In this document: positions 25,893-35,463 of the stretch, piece after piece
Numbering within the stretch: the first letter of the stretch is position 1
Layout of the letters: each line of letters opens with the position of its first letter
Assembly: GCF_003116135.1 (NCBI RefSeq)
Contig: NZ_PDOA01000010.1
Location: forward strand, 100,086 to 164,085
Direction: 5' to 3'
DNA length: 64,000 nt
Source: Teichococcus aestuarii
Lineage (GTDB): Bacteria > Pseudomonadota > Alphaproteobacteria > Acetobacterales > Acetobacteraceae
Notes under the pieces: generated by a model
What the model was told of the DNA's origin: nothing
Database searches by the model: none
Seen by the model: only the letters and a program-made list of their open reading frames with translations
Position numbers and translations under genes: made by a program

Positions 25893-27392
25893 TCAGGCGA
25901 TCGGGCCGCCGCTCTCCGGGAAGACGTACCAGGAGCCGAAGTCGCCAATGCCCTCCACGAAGCCCGGCGCCTCGGCGAACATGAAGTCGCTCTGCCGCAG
26001 GTCGTCCTTGGCGATGCCCTCGAGGAGGATGGACCCCGCGAAGGTGTCGTCCTCGCCCATGCCCCAGCCGACCAGGGCGCCCCCGGCTGTGTCCTGAATG
26101 ACGACATCCGCAGGCTGGATGCCCTCCATGAAGGCGATGTGGTCGAAGGCGCCTTGGGCCTCGCCGGTCGCCTCGAAGTCCAGGACCACGTCGTGGCCGC
26201 TGTCCATCGACACCATGAAGGCGTCGGCGCCGGTGCCGCCGACCAGGGTGTCGTCGCCCATGCCGCCGTTCAGCATCCCGTGCGCGGCGCCCTCGTCGAG
26301 GTAGTCGTTCCCGTCGCCGCCCATGAGCTCGTCGGACTCCGCCCCGCCGAAGAGCCTGTCGTCGCCAGCCTCCCCCGTCAGGCGGTCCATGCCGTCGCCG
26401 CCCGCCATGGTGTCACGGTCGTCGCCACCCTGGAGATGGTCGTCCCCGGCCAGGCCTGAGATGGTGTCGTCTCCCGCCAGTCCGAAGATGGTGTCCGATT
26501 CCGACGACCCCGTCAGGGTATCGGCACCAGCGGTGCCGCGGAGGACGGCGTTCCCCTCGATGTCGAAACTCAAGGTGCGGTTATCGAAGACGTGGTCGGC
26601 CAAAAGGTCGAAGATGGCACCGGCCTGTGGCTCACCGGATACCTCGGGGCCCGCAACGCTGGGCGTCGGTGCCTCGTCGGCTGGGCCGTCAGGCACCCGC
26701 AGGCCGGGAGGCAGGTCGGCCGCGTCGCCGAACATGAAGTCGTCCTGCGCCAGGTCCGCCTTGAAGACGCCTTCCAGCAGGACTGAACCCCCGTCCCAAC
26801 TGACCTGGACCCCATCTGCGGTGTCCGCAAAGGCAAGGTCTGTCCACTGGAGGCCGTCCATGACCGCCAGGTGGTCGAACATGCCGGGACCGGCGGTGAA
26901 GTCCTTGATGACGTCGTGGCCGCTCATCCGGCCGATCATGAAGGCGTCCGGGCCGCCTCCGCCAACCAGGGTGTCGTCGCCCATGCCGCCGTCGACGGTG
27001 CTGTGCCCCTCACCCTCGTCCAGGTGGTCGTTCCCGGGGCCGCCGCGCAGCGTGTCGGCGCCAGGGCCGCCGTAGAGGGTGTCATTGCCCTCGCCACCTT
27101 CGACCTCGTCGTCGCCCATGTTGCCGGAGACCACGTCGGCGCCCGCACCGCCGTGGAGGACATCGTCCATGCCGCCCCCGCCAATGCGGTCGTCGCCTTC
27201 GAGGCCCCAGGTGAACTCGGCGCCGTCGGTGCCGCCCAAGGTGTCGGCGCTCTCATCGCCGAAGGTGACGTTGTGGACGTGGCCACCGGCCTCGAAATCG
27301 AAGTGAAGCCCGCCCAGCGTGCCGTGCAGGGTGTCAGCCAGCCGGTCCGTGAGGTTCGTGAGCAGGCTGCTGAGATGTTGATTCTGGCTCAT
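25893..27392 (-). CDS. RTX-type calcium-binding repeat protein with internal duplication
   Basis: 499 residues, start ATG 27392 with GGAG upstream. Two blocks of GGxGxD nonapeptides (about residues 70-145 and 300-385) form calcium-binding beta rolls. Each block is followed by a matching module: GMGDDTLVGG, xxDAFMxx, SGHDVxxDF, FDHxAxMxG, SxLLEGxxKxDLxQxDFMF. So the protein is an internal tandem duplication. No classic N-terminal signal is present; such proteins usually leave by type I secretion, but no exporter genes lie here. Its place among copper genes is unexplained. Confidence 0.8.
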   Translation of the reverse strand: MSQNQHLSSLLTNLTDRLADTLHGTLGGLHFDFEAGGHVHNVTFGDESADTLGGTDGAEFTWGLEGDDRIGGGGMDDVLHGGAGADVVSGNMGDDEVEGGEGNDTLYGGPGADTLRGGPGNDHLDEGEGHSTVDGGMGDDTLVGGGGPDAFMIGRMSGHDVIKDFTAGPGMFDHLAVMDGLQWTDLAFADTADGVQVSWDGGSVLLEGVFKADLAQDDFMFGDAADLPPGLRVPDGPADEAPTPSVAGPEVSGEPQAGAIFDLLADHVFDNRTLSFDIEGNAVLRGTAGADTLTGSSESDTIFGLAGDDTISGLAGDDHLQGGDDRDTMAGGDGMDRLTGEAGDDRLFGGAESDELMGGDGNDYLDEGAAHGMLNGGMGDDTLVGGTGADAFMVSMDSGHDVVLDFEATGEAQGAFDHIAFMEGIQPADVVIQDTAGGALVGWGMGEDDTFAGSILLEGIAKDDLRQSDFMFAEAPGFVEGIGDFGSWYVFPESGGPIA

Positions 27393-27452
27393 GCCGACGC
27401 TCCGTCAGAACGTTTTGATCTGCACGGGAAGCGTTTGCTTCCGGTGGAGGTG

Positions 27453-27483
27453 ACAAGGACCGGACCCGCTGTCCGGTCCTTGT
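27453..27483 (-). terminator. Hairpin downstream of the Csp-like gene
   Basis: Thirteen-base perfect arms (ACAAGGACCGGAC and its complement) with a five-base loop, lying eight bases beyond the stop of the reverse-strand copper-storage gene. It has no long T run, so it may be a weak or rho-assisted terminator. Confidence 0.6.
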
Positions 27484-27490
27484 CCCGGCG

Positions 27491-27823
27491 TCAGGCGCTC
27501 ATCTCGCGGCAGGACGCGGCGCACTTGCGGCACTGCGCGACGCAGTCCTCCATGCCACCCACGGCCTCGCAGCTTTTGGCGCACTCCTCGCAGATCTCGG
27601 CGCACTCGGCACAGGTGTGCTTATGGTGGGGCGTGCCGATCAGCATCATGTCGGCAGAGGTCTGGCAGATGGTGGCGCAGGCCATCATCAGCCTGAAGTG
27701 ATGCGGCTCCACGTGCTTGCCGCCCGCTTCCAGGCAGTGGTTCATGGCCGTGCCCAGGCAGGTGGAGTGGCAGCGCAGGCATTCCTCGATGCAAGCCTGC
27801 ATGGCGGGGGTCATCTGATGCAT
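27491..27823 (-). CDS. Four-helix Cys-rich copper storage protein (Csp-like)
   Basis: 110 residues with 16 Cys, mostly spaced three or four apart along helices (CIEECLRCHSTC, CAECAEICEECAKSC, CVAQCRKCAASC), plus several His and Met. This is the Csp/DUF326 pattern, in which Cys line the core of a four-helix bundle and bind many Cu(I) ions. There is no signal peptide, so it resembles the cytosolic Csp3 type. Confidence 0.88.
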   Translation of the reverse strand: MHQMTPAMQACIEECLRCHSTCLGTAMNHCLEAGGKHVEPHHFRLMMACATICQTSADMMLIGTPHHKHTCAECAEICEECAKSCEAVGGMEDCVAQCRKCAASCREMSA

Positions 27824-27991
27824 CTTTCTTCTCCGTTAGGATGTCCGTGAGGCGGGGTTCGCCAGCCTGCTCGGCAGGTCGGCTGCCCAATTGAGGTGAC
27901 GAGCGTGGGTGCGGGCGCCCGTTGGACGGAGGGCTCGGCCATGCTCCGCCTTCCGCAGGCCCTGGGGCTCTGCGGAGACGCTCAGGACGCC

Positions 27992-28408
27992 TTATCGGGG
28001 TGGTGGAGAAGGAAGGTCGGAGAAGATGCCCGCGATCGAAGGTGGCGGCATGGCAAAGAAATCGCTGCCGCTGACCAGGAGCGTGACCTGCGGGCTGACC
28101 GGCGGCAGGAGGGCAGCGCCGCTCCCGCAGTGCCCGATGACGCAGCAGCCTGGCCGGACGGCATCGCCGTCGCAGTTCGGGCAGCACTTCTTGCCTGCCG
28201 TCCTTGCCTTCGCAGCCGGACCAGACATCCGGGCATGGTGGGGAGCGGGCGTGGCGTGACCAGCGTACGCGGACGCCTGGGTGAGGGCCGCAGGGGGGGA
28301 CGTCGGGGACATGGCGTTATGTGCCACCGCAGGCACAGCAAGGATGGACACGCATATGGCGAGCACCAAAGCAGTCACAGCCTGGATCGCGCTTTCCGTC
28401 CAGCGCAT
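27992..28408 (-). CDS. Exported Cys-containing protein, probably copper-related
   Basis: 138 residues. A hydrophobic N-terminus (AVTALVLAICVSILAVPAVA) is a signal peptide. The mature part has His/Met/Pro segments (HATPAPHHARM), then KKCCPNCDGDAVRPGCCVIGHCGSG. These paired Cys suggest metal binding. It lies between the copper store and the copper ATPase on the same strand. Family not recognised with certainty. Confidence 0.6.
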   Translation of the reverse strand: MRWTESAIQAVTALVLAICVSILAVPAVAHNAMSPTSPPAALTQASAYAGHATPAPHHARMSGPAAKARTAGKKCCPNCDGDAVRPGCCVIGHCGSGAALLPPVSPQVTLLVSGSDFFAMPPPSIAGIFSDLPSPPPR

Positions 28409-28667
28409 CGGTTCATCCGCCCTACGAGCCTTCGCCAGTAAGCGTCCGTCTGCCGGATGGTTTCCTATTCGGCTTGCGAAGAACGCGGCACATCGGAGAT
28501 TTCCGCACCTGCGCTGCCTCGCTTAACCTCGCTTCGAATGCGACCACGACGCCTGGAGCTGCGGGGCATCGCAGGCCGGATGTCATTGCTGTCGCCTTGC
28601 AGCACCGGCGTGCTCGCCCTGGCGGCCGGGGGCGAGCACGCCGATGCCTTCACAGGACCAGGCGGGC

Positions 28668-31034
28668 CTAATCCTGCAAGCGGACGGCCCGCAGGCGCAG
28701 CGCGTTGCCGATGACCGAGACAGAGCTCAGCGCCATGGCCAGGGCCGCCACGATCGGGCTGAGCAGCAGGCCCAGGACCGGGTACAGCACGCCCGCCGCC
28801 AGGGGCACCCCGGCCGCGTTGTAGACGAAGGCGAAGAACAGGTTCTGCCGGATGTTGCGCATCACCGCGCGCGACAGGAGCCGCGCCCGCGCGATGCCCG
28901 CGAGGTCGCCCTTCACCAGGGTCACGCCCGCGCTCTGCATGGCGACGTCCGTCCCGGTGCCCATGGCGATGCCGACGTCGGCCTCCGCCAGCGCCGGGGC
29001 GTCGTTCACGCCGTCGCCCGCCATGGCGACGACCTTCCCCTTGGCGCGGAGCTCCCGGACGATGCGGTGCTTGTCCTCGGGCAGGACGTCGCCCTGGAAG
29101 TCCTCGATGCCGAGCCTGCGGGCCACCGCCTCCGCCGTCGTGCGGTTGTCGCCCGTCAGCATGACGATGTGGATGCCGCTGGCGCGCAGGCTCTCCAGCG
29201 CGGCGGGCGTGCTCTGCTTGACAGGGTCGGCCACCGCGATGACGCCGCCCGGCCTGCCGTCCACGGCCAGGAAGAGCGCCGTGCCGCCCTCACGCCGGAG
29301 CTCGTCGGCCCGGGTGGCGAGACCACCCAGGTCGACACCAAGCTCCTGCATCAGCCGCGCGTTGCCCAGCGCGACTTGGCGCCCCCCCACCGTGCCGGTC
29401 ACGCCCTTGCCCGTGACGGACGCGAAGTCGGCAGGCTCGCGGAAGGCCATGCCGCGTTCCTTGGCGGCGGCCACGACCGCGGCCGCCAGCGGGTGCTCGC
29501 TGGACCGCTCCAGGCTGGCGGCCAGCGGCAGCACCTCGGCCTCGGTCAGGCCGGGTGCCGGGACCACGGCCACGACCTTGGGCTTGCCCTCCGTCAGCGT
29601 GCCGGTCTTGTCCACGACCAGGGTGTCGACCTTCTCCATGTGCTCGAGCGCCTCGGCGCTCTTGATGAGCACGCCCGCGGACGCGCCCTTGCCGACGCCG
29701 ACCATTATGCTCATGGGCGTTGCCAGGCCGAGCGCACAGGGGCAGGCGATGATGAGCACCGAGACGGCCGCGATCAGCCCGTAGGAGAGCGCGGGACTCG
29801 GGCCCCAGGCTGCCCAGGCGACGAAGGCCAGCGCCGCCACGGCGATGACCGCCGGGACGAAGTAACCGGAGACCGTGTCGGCCATGCGCTGGATGGGCGC
29901 CCGACTGCGCTGCGCCTCGGCGACCATGGCGACGATGCGGGACAGCATGGTGTCGGAGCCGACCTTGCCCGCCCGCATGACCAGCGCGCCGGTGCCGTTC
30001 ACGGTGCCGCCGATGACCTTGGACCCCGGCGCCTTCTCGACCGGCAGGGATTCACCGGTGACCATGGACTCGTCCACGGCGCCGCTCCCTTCCAGCACCG
30101 CGCCGTCCACCGGCACGCTCTCGCCCGGACGCACCCGCAGCCGGTCACCGACGCTCACCTCGGCCAGCGGGATCTCCTCGTCCTCGCCGCTTTCCTTGAG
30201 GCGCCGCGCCGTCTTGGGCGCCATGTTCAGCAGGGCGCGGATGGCGCCGCCAGTCTGCTCGCGGGCGCGCAACTCCAGCACCTGGCCGAGCAGGACGAGC
30301 ACCGTGATGACGGCGGCCGCCTCGAAGTAGACGGCGACGGTGCCGTCCATGCCGCGGAAGCCCTCGGGGAAGACGCCAGGCGCGAAGGTCGCGACCAGGC
30401 TATAGAGGTAGGCGGCGCCGGTCCCGAGGGCGATCAGGCTGAACATGTTCAGCCTGCGGTTCCTGAACGACTGCCAGCCGCGCACGAAGAAGGGCCAGCC
30501 CGCCCAGAGCACGACCGGCGTCCCGAGCAGGAACTGGACCCAAACGGAGACCCTGGGCGGCACCAGGTGATGGATGCCGAGGCCCGGGATGTGGGCGCCC
30601 ATCTCCAGGACGAGGACAGGAAGGGTCAGCACCAGGCCGATCCAGAACCGCCGCGTCATGTCGGCGAGTTCCTCGTTGGGCGCGGCCTCGGCAGTAATCT
30701 CCAGCGGCTCCAGGGCCATGCCGCAGATGGGGCAGTTGCCCGGGCCTTGCTGCCGGATCTCCGGGTGCATGGGGCAGGTGTAGATGGCGGCCTTCTGCGC
30801 AGCCGTCGGCGCGACAGCCTTCTCCGGCTTCAGGTACCTGTCCGGGTGAGCCTCGAACTTTCCCTTGCATCCAGCCGAGCAGAAATGGAACGCGGCGCCG
30901 CCGTGGTGGGCGTGGTGCGGCGTCTTGGCAGGGTCAACCGTCATCCCGCAGACCGGGTCGCGCACCAGAGTCTGGTCGTCGTTAGCTGGCGTATGAGCGC
31001 CGTGACCATGGTGATGGTGGTGATGCTCTCCCAT
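28668..31034 (-). CDS. copA: CopA-type P1B copper-exporting ATPase
   Basis: 788 residues. ATG 31034 is preceded by GGAGGAG; the open frame is longer but non-coding. Order: His-rich start ([12 protein letters not shown]), YHS-type metal domain ([20 protein letters not shown]), HMBD ([19 protein letters not shown]), then the pump with TGES, the CPCALG membrane metal site, DKTGTLT and [10 protein letters not shown]. There is no classic HMA domain in the chain; the divergent CopZ would deliver Cu(I). It exports copper across the inner membrane. Divergent mirrored promoters link it to copZ. Confidence 0.95.
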   Translation of the reverse strand: MGEHHHHHHGHGAHTPANDDQTLVRDPVCGMTVDPAKTPHHAHHGGAAFHFCSAGCKGKFEAHPDRYLKPEKAVAPTAAQKAAIYTCPMHPEIRQQGPGNCPICGMALEPLEITAEAAPNEELADMTRRFWIGLVLTLPVLVLEMGAHIPGLGIHHLVPPRVSVWVQFLLGTPVVLWAGWPFFVRGWQSFRNRRLNMFSLIALGTGAAYLYSLVATFAPGVFPEGFRGMDGTVAVYFEAAAVITVLVLLGQVLELRAREQTGGAIRALLNMAPKTARRLKESGEDEEIPLAEVSVGDRLRVRPGESVPVDGAVLEGSGAVDESMVTGESLPVEKAPGSKVIGGTVNGTGALVMRAGKVGSDTMLSRIVAMVAEAQRSRAPIQRMADTVSGYFVPAVIAVAALAFVAWAAWGPSPALSYGLIAAVSVLIIACPCALGLATPMSIMVGVGKGASAGVLIKSAEALEHMEKVDTLVVDKTGTLTEGKPKVVAVVPAPGLTEAEVLPLAASLERSSEHPLAAAVVAAAKERGMAFREPADFASVTGKGVTGTVGGRQVALGNARLMQELGVDLGGLATRADELRREGGTALFLAVDGRPGGVIAVADPVKQSTPAALESLRASGIHIVMLTGDNRTTAEAVARRLGIEDFQGDVLPEDKHRIVRELRAKGKVVAMAGDGVNDAPALAEADVGIAMGTGTDVAMQSAGVTLVKGDLAGIARARLLSRAVMRNIRQNLFFAFVYNAAGVPLAAGVLYPVLGLLLSPIVAALAMALSSVSVIGNALRLRAVRLQD

Positions 31035-31083
31035 CTGCGGGACTCCTCCAAGACTGCTGTGCTCGACGTTCGGTGCTCTAGGA

Positions 31084-31115
31084 GGTGGGGTTTCCCATTG
31101 TGGGAAGGTCAAGGG
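31084..31115 (-). promoter_or_regulatory. CueR/MerR-type promoter for copA
   Basis: On the reverse strand a -35 TTGACC (31107-31112) is followed by TTCCCACAATGGGAA, a dyad of the kind bound by copper-responsive MerR proteins. About 31 bases around it are repeated in mirror image at 31138-31168. Confidence 0.65.
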
Positions 31116-31137
31116 CGCCGATCGGACACCCTGCTGG

Positions 31138-31168
31138 CCTTGACCTTCCCATAGTGGAAAGCCCCACC
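31138..31168 (+). promoter_or_regulatory. CueR/MerR-type promoter for copZ
   Basis: A forward -35 TTGACC (31140-31145) is followed by TTCCCATAGTGGAAAG, then GCCCCACC. It is the near-perfect inverted copy of the copA promoter. No adjacent cueR gene is seen, so the regulator must act in trans. Confidence 0.65.
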
Positions 31169-31198
31169 TGTTGGACGGTCATTGAGGAGGAGAGCACG

Positions 31199-31402
31199 AT
31201 GTACCGCTTCGACGTTCCCGGCATGAAGTGCAGTGGCTGCGCCAAGAAGGTAGAGGGCGCCATCAAGGCCAAGGACACCGCTGCCGAGTTCAGCGCTGAC
31301 GTGGAGAACAGGCGGGTGACCGTGATCTCCTCGGTATCCCAGACGGAGCTCGCCGCGGCCATCCAGGAAGCGGGCTACGCCAACCAGCCCGTGCCCGCCT
31401 GA
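31199..31402 (+). CDS. copZ: CopZ-like copper chaperone (HMA domain)
   Basis: 67 residues: YRFDVPGMKCSGCAKKVEGAI carries the MxCxxC copper site of a single heavy-metal-associated domain. ATG 31199 follows GGAGGAG. It is divergent from copA and probably carries Cu(I) to it in the cytoplasm. Confidence 0.9.
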   Translation: MYRFDVPGMKCSGCAKKVEGAIKAKDTAAEFSADVENRRVTVISSVSQTELAAAIQEAGYANQPVPA

Positions 31403-31492
31403 GCTTCCCGGCAACGAGCTGCGCCGGACACCGTAGCCGGAGCAGGCTGCTCCGGCGACTGTGATGCCGTCCTGCGCCAGCGTCGGCCGGTG

Positions 31493-31855
31493 CTACATGT
31501 GATGCCGGACGTGCGGGTTGCTCATCACCTCGGCCGTCTTCGCACCGTAGTGGTGGTCGGGCTGGATGTAGGCGACGCCGCTCGATTCTCCGCCAGTCGG
31601 AACCGGAACGCCGGGGACCGGGTGCGCGGCGCCGGGATCGAGGTAGCGAATCCTCAGGTTTTCCCCGCCCCCGGCAACGGCGACACGCCCGCCACCCACG
31701 ACGTTCTCGTCATGGCCGGGCGGGTAGACCACGGCAAAGTTCTCGCCCTGCCCAACAACCTCGATGGGCCCGTTGGCGTGCGCTACCGCGGCGGAAGTGC
31801 CGATCGCCGCAAACAGGGAGAGGGCGAAAAGCGCGGATTGGAAGCGGGGTGTCAT
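31493..31855 (-). CDS. Small secreted protein of unknown function
   Basis: 120 residues with a signal peptide (RFQSALFALSLFAAIGTSAAVAHA). The mature part is Gly/Val/Pro-rich, with a His-rich end (QPDHHYGAK, NPHVRHHM) that might bind metal. It is convergent with copZ. Family not recognised. Confidence 0.6.
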   Translation of the reverse strand: MTPRFQSALFALSLFAAIGTSAAVAHANGPIEVVGQGENFAVVYPPGHDENVVGGGRVAVAGGGENLRIRYLDPGAAHPVPGVPVPTGGESSGVAYIQPDHHYGAKTAEVMSNPHVRHHM

Positions 31856-32023
31856 AGCGAGATCCTCAATCAGGTTTGCCGTTTCTCGTCCGGCACCTGG
31901 AGAGGATGGGCCGCCACTGTGTCAGCCCGCTTGCGCCATCTTATCAATTGATGTCAGCGGAACTGCACCCCGGCTTCCACGCGGTGCGAGGCGGGACGCC
32001 CTGGGGCGTCCCGCCCCATCTCG

Positions 32024-32350
32024 TCAGTGGTTCATCATCTGACAGTGCTGCATCATCTGCTGCATCTGCGGCGACATCGTGCCCTGCTGGGCCTGCGCCC
32101 GCATCTGCTGACAGTGCTGCATCATCTGCTGCATGTTCATGCCTCCCATGTTGTGACCCTGCATGGAGCCCATGCTGCCCTGGGCGGCGGACGAACCCGG
32201 CGGCGTCGTGGATGTCGGAGGCAAGGACATCTGCGACGAGGTCGGGGTCGCCGCAGGCGGGCCGCCGGGCTGCGCGCAGGCGGCCACGCCGAGCAGCAGC
32301 GTTGCAGCCAATGCGACCTTCCCGATCGCCTTCGAAGTCATGTGGACCAT
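32024..32350 (-). CDS. Met/His-rich lipoprotein, putative copper binding
   Basis: 108 residues. ATG 32350 follows AAGGAGG. The N-terminus is a lipoprotein signal (ATLLLGVAACAQ, lipobox VAAC). The second half has MGSMQGHNMGGMNM and two copies of a QQMMQHCQ-like unit separated by about 18 residues, rich in Met, His and Cys. Likely a membrane-attached periplasmic copper binder. Confidence 0.7.
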   Translation of the reverse strand: MVHMTSKAIGKVALAATLLLGVAACAQPGGPPAATPTSSQMSLPPTSTTPPGSSAAQGSMGSMQGHNMGGMNMQQMMQHCQQMRAQAQQGTMSPQMQQMMQHCQMMNH

Positions 32351-32529
32351 GTGTCCTCCTTGAGATGGCAGGGGTTCGGCAGGCGCCCCGGCCCGCCTCG
32401 GCGGGCTGGGGCGACGACGTTGCACGGCGAGCAGGCGGTCACAGGGGGTGACCGACGCGCCTTGCATGACGTGGAACGGCAGCATGCTTCGAGGCAGCAT
32501 GTTGCAGGTTGAGACGGCGGGGGACTCGC

Positions 32530-33003
32530 TCATAGGGCTTCCAGTCCGCGGAACCGCATCCACGGCCGCCAGGCGCCGTCGCGGCCAAAGGCGACGACGT
32601 CGTAGGTCGAGGGCTCCGCGCCCGGCACCTCCATGCCCGGCACGCCGATCGGCATGGCGGGCACGGAAAGCCCAGCAACGCCGTCGGGCCTTTCCTTGAG
32701 CAGGCGCCGGATTGCCGCGGCGGGGACATGCCCTTCCATGGCGTAACGACCAGTCTTCCCGGCATGGCAGGAGAGCAGGTCCGAGGGTGTGCCAAGCGCC
32801 TGCCGGTATGGCCCGACCGCATCCACGACCTTGTCGTCGACCTCGAAGCCCTCGGCCCGCAAGTGCGCGACCCAGCCACCGCAGCAGCCGCAGGTGCGAT
32901 CCCGCCAAGCTTCGACCTTGGGCGGCCCGCCACAGGCCGTGGGCAGCAGTGCCAAGCCAAGTAGGCCGCTTGTGAGACCTCGACGGGTGGTGACGATACG
33001 CAT
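32530..33003 (-). CDS. DUF411 copper-resistance-associated protein
   Basis: 157 residues from ATG 33003, with AGGAG upstream. The N-terminus is a lipoprotein-like signal ending in PTACGG. DUF411 marks are DRTCGCCGGWVAHL, SCHAGKTGRYAMEGHVPAAAI and GVPGMEVPG. These exported proteins occur in copper clusters and may carry copper through CxCC and His. It lies 10 bases after the sensor kinase stop, likely in the same operon. Confidence 0.85.
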   Translation of the reverse strand: MRIVTTRRGLTSGLLGLALLPTACGGPPKVEAWRDRTCGCCGGWVAHLRAEGFEVDDKVVDAVGPYRQALGTPSDLLSCHAGKTGRYAMEGHVPAAAIRRLLKERPDGVAGLSVPAMPIGVPGMEVPGAEPSTYDVVAFGRDGAWRPWMRFRGLEAL

Positions 33004-33013
33004 ATTCGCGCTC

Positions 33014-34249
33014 CTAGGCTGGTCTAGGCAGGATGATGCTGGCGCGCAGCCCCCCGCCTGTGATGTTCTGAAGCGCGACCGACCCGCCATGGCGGCCGAC
33101 CGCCTGCCGTGCGATGGCCAAGCCGAGGCCGGAGCCGCCAGTGCTGCGGTTGCGGGACTCCTCGAGGCGGTAGAAGGGCTGGAAGACGCTCTCCAGCTGC
33201 GCCTCGGGAACCCCCGGCCCAATGTCGTCCACATGAACCACGAGTTCCTGCCCCAGGTCGGACAGGGTCACCCGGGCCGAGAGGCCGTACTTCAGCGCGT
33301 TGTCGATGACGTTGGCGAAGGCGCGCTTCAGGGCGATGGCCCGGCAGGGAAGCCGCGCCTGCGAAGGCCCCTCATAGGTCACCGACTTGCCCATGTCCTC
33401 AGCGTCGCCGCAGAGGGTCTGGAGCATCGCTGCGATGTCGGCGGACCGGACCTCCTCCTGCTCCTCGTCGCCCCGCAGGTAGGCCAGCGTGGAGGCAATC
33501 ATGGCATCCATCTCGTCGAGGTCGGCGTCGATCTGCCGTTGCGCCTCGGCGTCGTCCAGGAAGCCCGCGCGCAGGCGCAGCCGTGCCAATGGGGTCCGGA
33601 GGTCATGACTGACGGCCGCGAGCGCCTGTGTCCGGTCGGCAATGAGGCGGTCGATGCGCGCCTGCATGCGGTTGAACGCCTGTGCCGCCTGCCGAACCTC
33701 GCGGGGTCCCTCCTCGGGCACGGTGACCGTCTGCCCGGGCCTGCCGATGCGGTCGGCCGCGCTGGAAAGCTCCCGCAACGGCCGCGCGATGAGGCGCACG
33801 ACCAGTAGGCCCAGCACCAAAATGCCGATGGCCATGGCGGTGGTGGAGAGGAGTGTGGCGTGCTCCGGCTGCGCTTGCAGCGGGTCGGCGTGGTACCAGA
33901 GATGGCCGCCGTCCGGCAGACTGACCGCACCTTCGGCCTCCAGATGGCCGCTGGCGGTAAGATTCTGGGCCGTCACGGCCCCCACTGCGACACCGGGTCG
34001 CCAGCGCACCTGGAAGCCCGGGGAGGACAGTGCCTGGGCCACTGCCTCGCGGGCATCCGGCGGCACCATGCCGATGGCGCGGGCGGCCGCGGCGACCCGC
34101 TCGCCAGTGACCTTCTGCTGCGTGCTTCCCAGCAGGATATCGCTGCCTGTTTGGTGCAGCCACAGGCTGCCGACATGGAACGCCATCAAGCCGACCAGCA
34201 GCACCAGGATGATGCGGCCAGCCAGGGTGCTGGGGAGCAGCCGCCTCAT
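33014..34249 (-). CDS. Sensor histidine kinase, copper two-component system
   Basis: 411 residues with two membrane helices (about 10-30 and 135-155), a periplasmic loop between them, HAMP, phospho-acceptor SHDLRTPLARLRL and an ATPase end with GSGLGLAIARQ. It overlaps the response regulator gene by four bases. Its place in the copper operon suggests periplasmic copper as the signal; this is inference. Confidence 0.85.
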   Translation of the reverse strand: MRRLLPSTLAGRIILVLLVGLMAFHVGSLWLHQTGSDILLGSTQQKVTGERVAAAARAIGMVPPDAREAVAQALSSPGFQVRWRPGVAVGAVTAQNLTASGHLEAEGAVSLPDGGHLWYHADPLQAQPEHATLLSTTAMAIGILVLGLLVVRLIARPLRELSSAADRIGRPGQTVTVPEEGPREVRQAAQAFNRMQARIDRLIADRTQALAAVSHDLRTPLARLRLRAGFLDDAEAQRQIDADLDEMDAMIASTLAYLRGDEEQEEVRSADIAAMLQTLCGDAEDMGKSVTYEGPSQARLPCRAIALKRAFANVIDNALKYGLSARVTLSDLGQELVVHVDDIGPGVPEAQLESVFQPFYRLEESRNRSTGGSGLGLAIARQAVGRHGGSVALQNITGGGLRASIILPRPA

Positions 34250-35025
34250 CGACGCGCGACCGAAGGGACGAACATGTAGCCTGCGCCCCGAACAGTCTTG
34301 ATGATGGCGGGGCTGTCCGACAGCGGCTCCAGCTTTCTCCGGAGGCGGCTGACCATGACGTCCACCGAGCGGTCGATGCTGCCCGAGATCCGGTTGCGGG
34401 CGAGGTCCAGCAACTGGTCGCGCGACAGGACGCGTTGTGGGTGCTCGCAGAAAGCCAGGAGCAGGTCATACTCGCCGCTGGACAGATCAACCGCCGAGCC
34501 GTCGGGTGCCGCCAGTTCGCGGCGCCGGGTGTCGAGGAGCCAGTCGGCGAAGACCATCCTGTCGCCGGTGACGAGCCCCGTCCGGGCTGCCCCGGCCTGG
34601 GCGCGCCGCAGGACGGCCCGGATCCGGGCCAGGAGTTCTGGACGGCTGAACGGCTTGGGGAGGTAGTCGTCGGCGCCGAGTTCGAGGCCCACCACCCGGT
34701 CGGCCTCCTCGCCGCGGGCCGTCACCATGATGATCGGGACCTCGGACCTCGCTCGGAGCATCCGACACAGGTCGAGCCCCGACTGGCCTGGCAGCATCAC
34801 GTCCAGCAGCACCAGGTCCACCGGGGACAGCGAGATAGTGTCCCACATCTCCGCGCCGTTCCGCGCCCCCGTGACCCGGAAGCCGTTCTGGCGCAGGAAC
34901 TTGGCGATGAGCGTGCGCATCTCCCCGTCGTCCTCGACGACGAGAATGTGAGCCTCGAGGGGGAGCGGGCTGCCCCGCCCCTCCCGCTCCGTGTCAGGAC
35001 TGACCGGCGGCACCGGCGAGGACAC
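34246..35025 (-). CDS. OmpR-type response regulator
   Basis: 259 residues: receiver domain (ILVVEDDGEM, phospho-Asp in LLDVMLPG, Lys in LPKPF) and a winged helix (RDQLLDLARNR, VMVSRLRRKLE). The start at 35025 overlaps the end of the pseudoazurin-like gene by 32 bases, but no later start could keep the receiver intact. It probably controls the copper operon with the adjacent kinase. Confidence 0.87.
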   Translation of the reverse strand: MSSPVPPVSPDTEREGRGSPLPLEAHILVVEDDGEMRTLIAKFLRQNGFRVTGARNGAEMWDTISLSPVDLVLLDVMLPGQSGLDLCRMLRARSEVPIIMVTARGEEADRVVGLELGADDYLPKPFSRPELLARIRAVLRRAQAGAARTGLVTGDRMVFADWLLDTRRRELAAPDGSAVDLSSGEYDLLLAFCEHPQRVLSRDQLLDLARNRISGSIDRSVDVMVSRLRRKLEPLSDSPAIIKTVRGAGYMFVPSVARR

Positions 35026-35449
35026 CCAGCTTCGCCCGTGCCTTCGGAGCCAGGCCGGGGGCGGATGCAGCCTTCGCTGCGAATTCGGTCATGTCAGCGT
35101 CTCCCACCACAATCAGGGCCACCATGCCCAGACCAGTGTGGGGCGTGCACTGCACGGGGTAAACGCCGGGCCGGTCGAAGGTCACCGTTGCCTCGCTGTT
35201 GAACGGCACGGTGAGCGGCGGCGCGCCCGCAGGCCAAAGCGACTGAATGGGGGCGACGTTGTGACCCTTGTCGGTGGGCTCGAAGCGGACGGAGCCGCCC
35301 ACCGGGACCCGCACCAGAGCGGGATCGTAGGCGAAGGTGTCGCCTGCCACGGGACCGCGGTTCAACTGGCGGACCGTGGCGGCTGGCTCAGCGGCGCTGG
35401 CCAGCCCCGTCATCATCAGCAACGCGACAAGGGTCGTGCGGATCATCAT
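34994..35449 (-). CDS. Pseudoazurin-like type 1 copper protein
   Basis: 151 residues with a signal peptide (TTLVALLMMTGLASAAE). Type 1 copper ligands are seen: His in DKGHNVAP and Cys, His, Met in CTPHTGLGM. Likely a periplasmic electron carrier or copper binder. It lies between copB and the two-component genes. Confidence 0.87.
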   Translation of the reverse strand: MMIRTTLVALLMMTGLASAAEPAATVRQLNRGPVAGDTFAYDPALVRVPVGGSVRFEPTDKGHNVAPIQSLWPAGAPPLTVPFNSEATVTFDRPGVYPVQCTPHTGLGMVALIVVGDADMTEFAAKAASAPGLAPKARAKLGVLAGAAGQS

Positions 35450-35463
35450 GGTTTTGTCTCGTC

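Noticed and set aside
28644..31154. 836-codon forward frame opposite the copper ATPase
   Set aside because: Arg/His/Gly-rich noise antisense to an unmistakable P1B ATPase.
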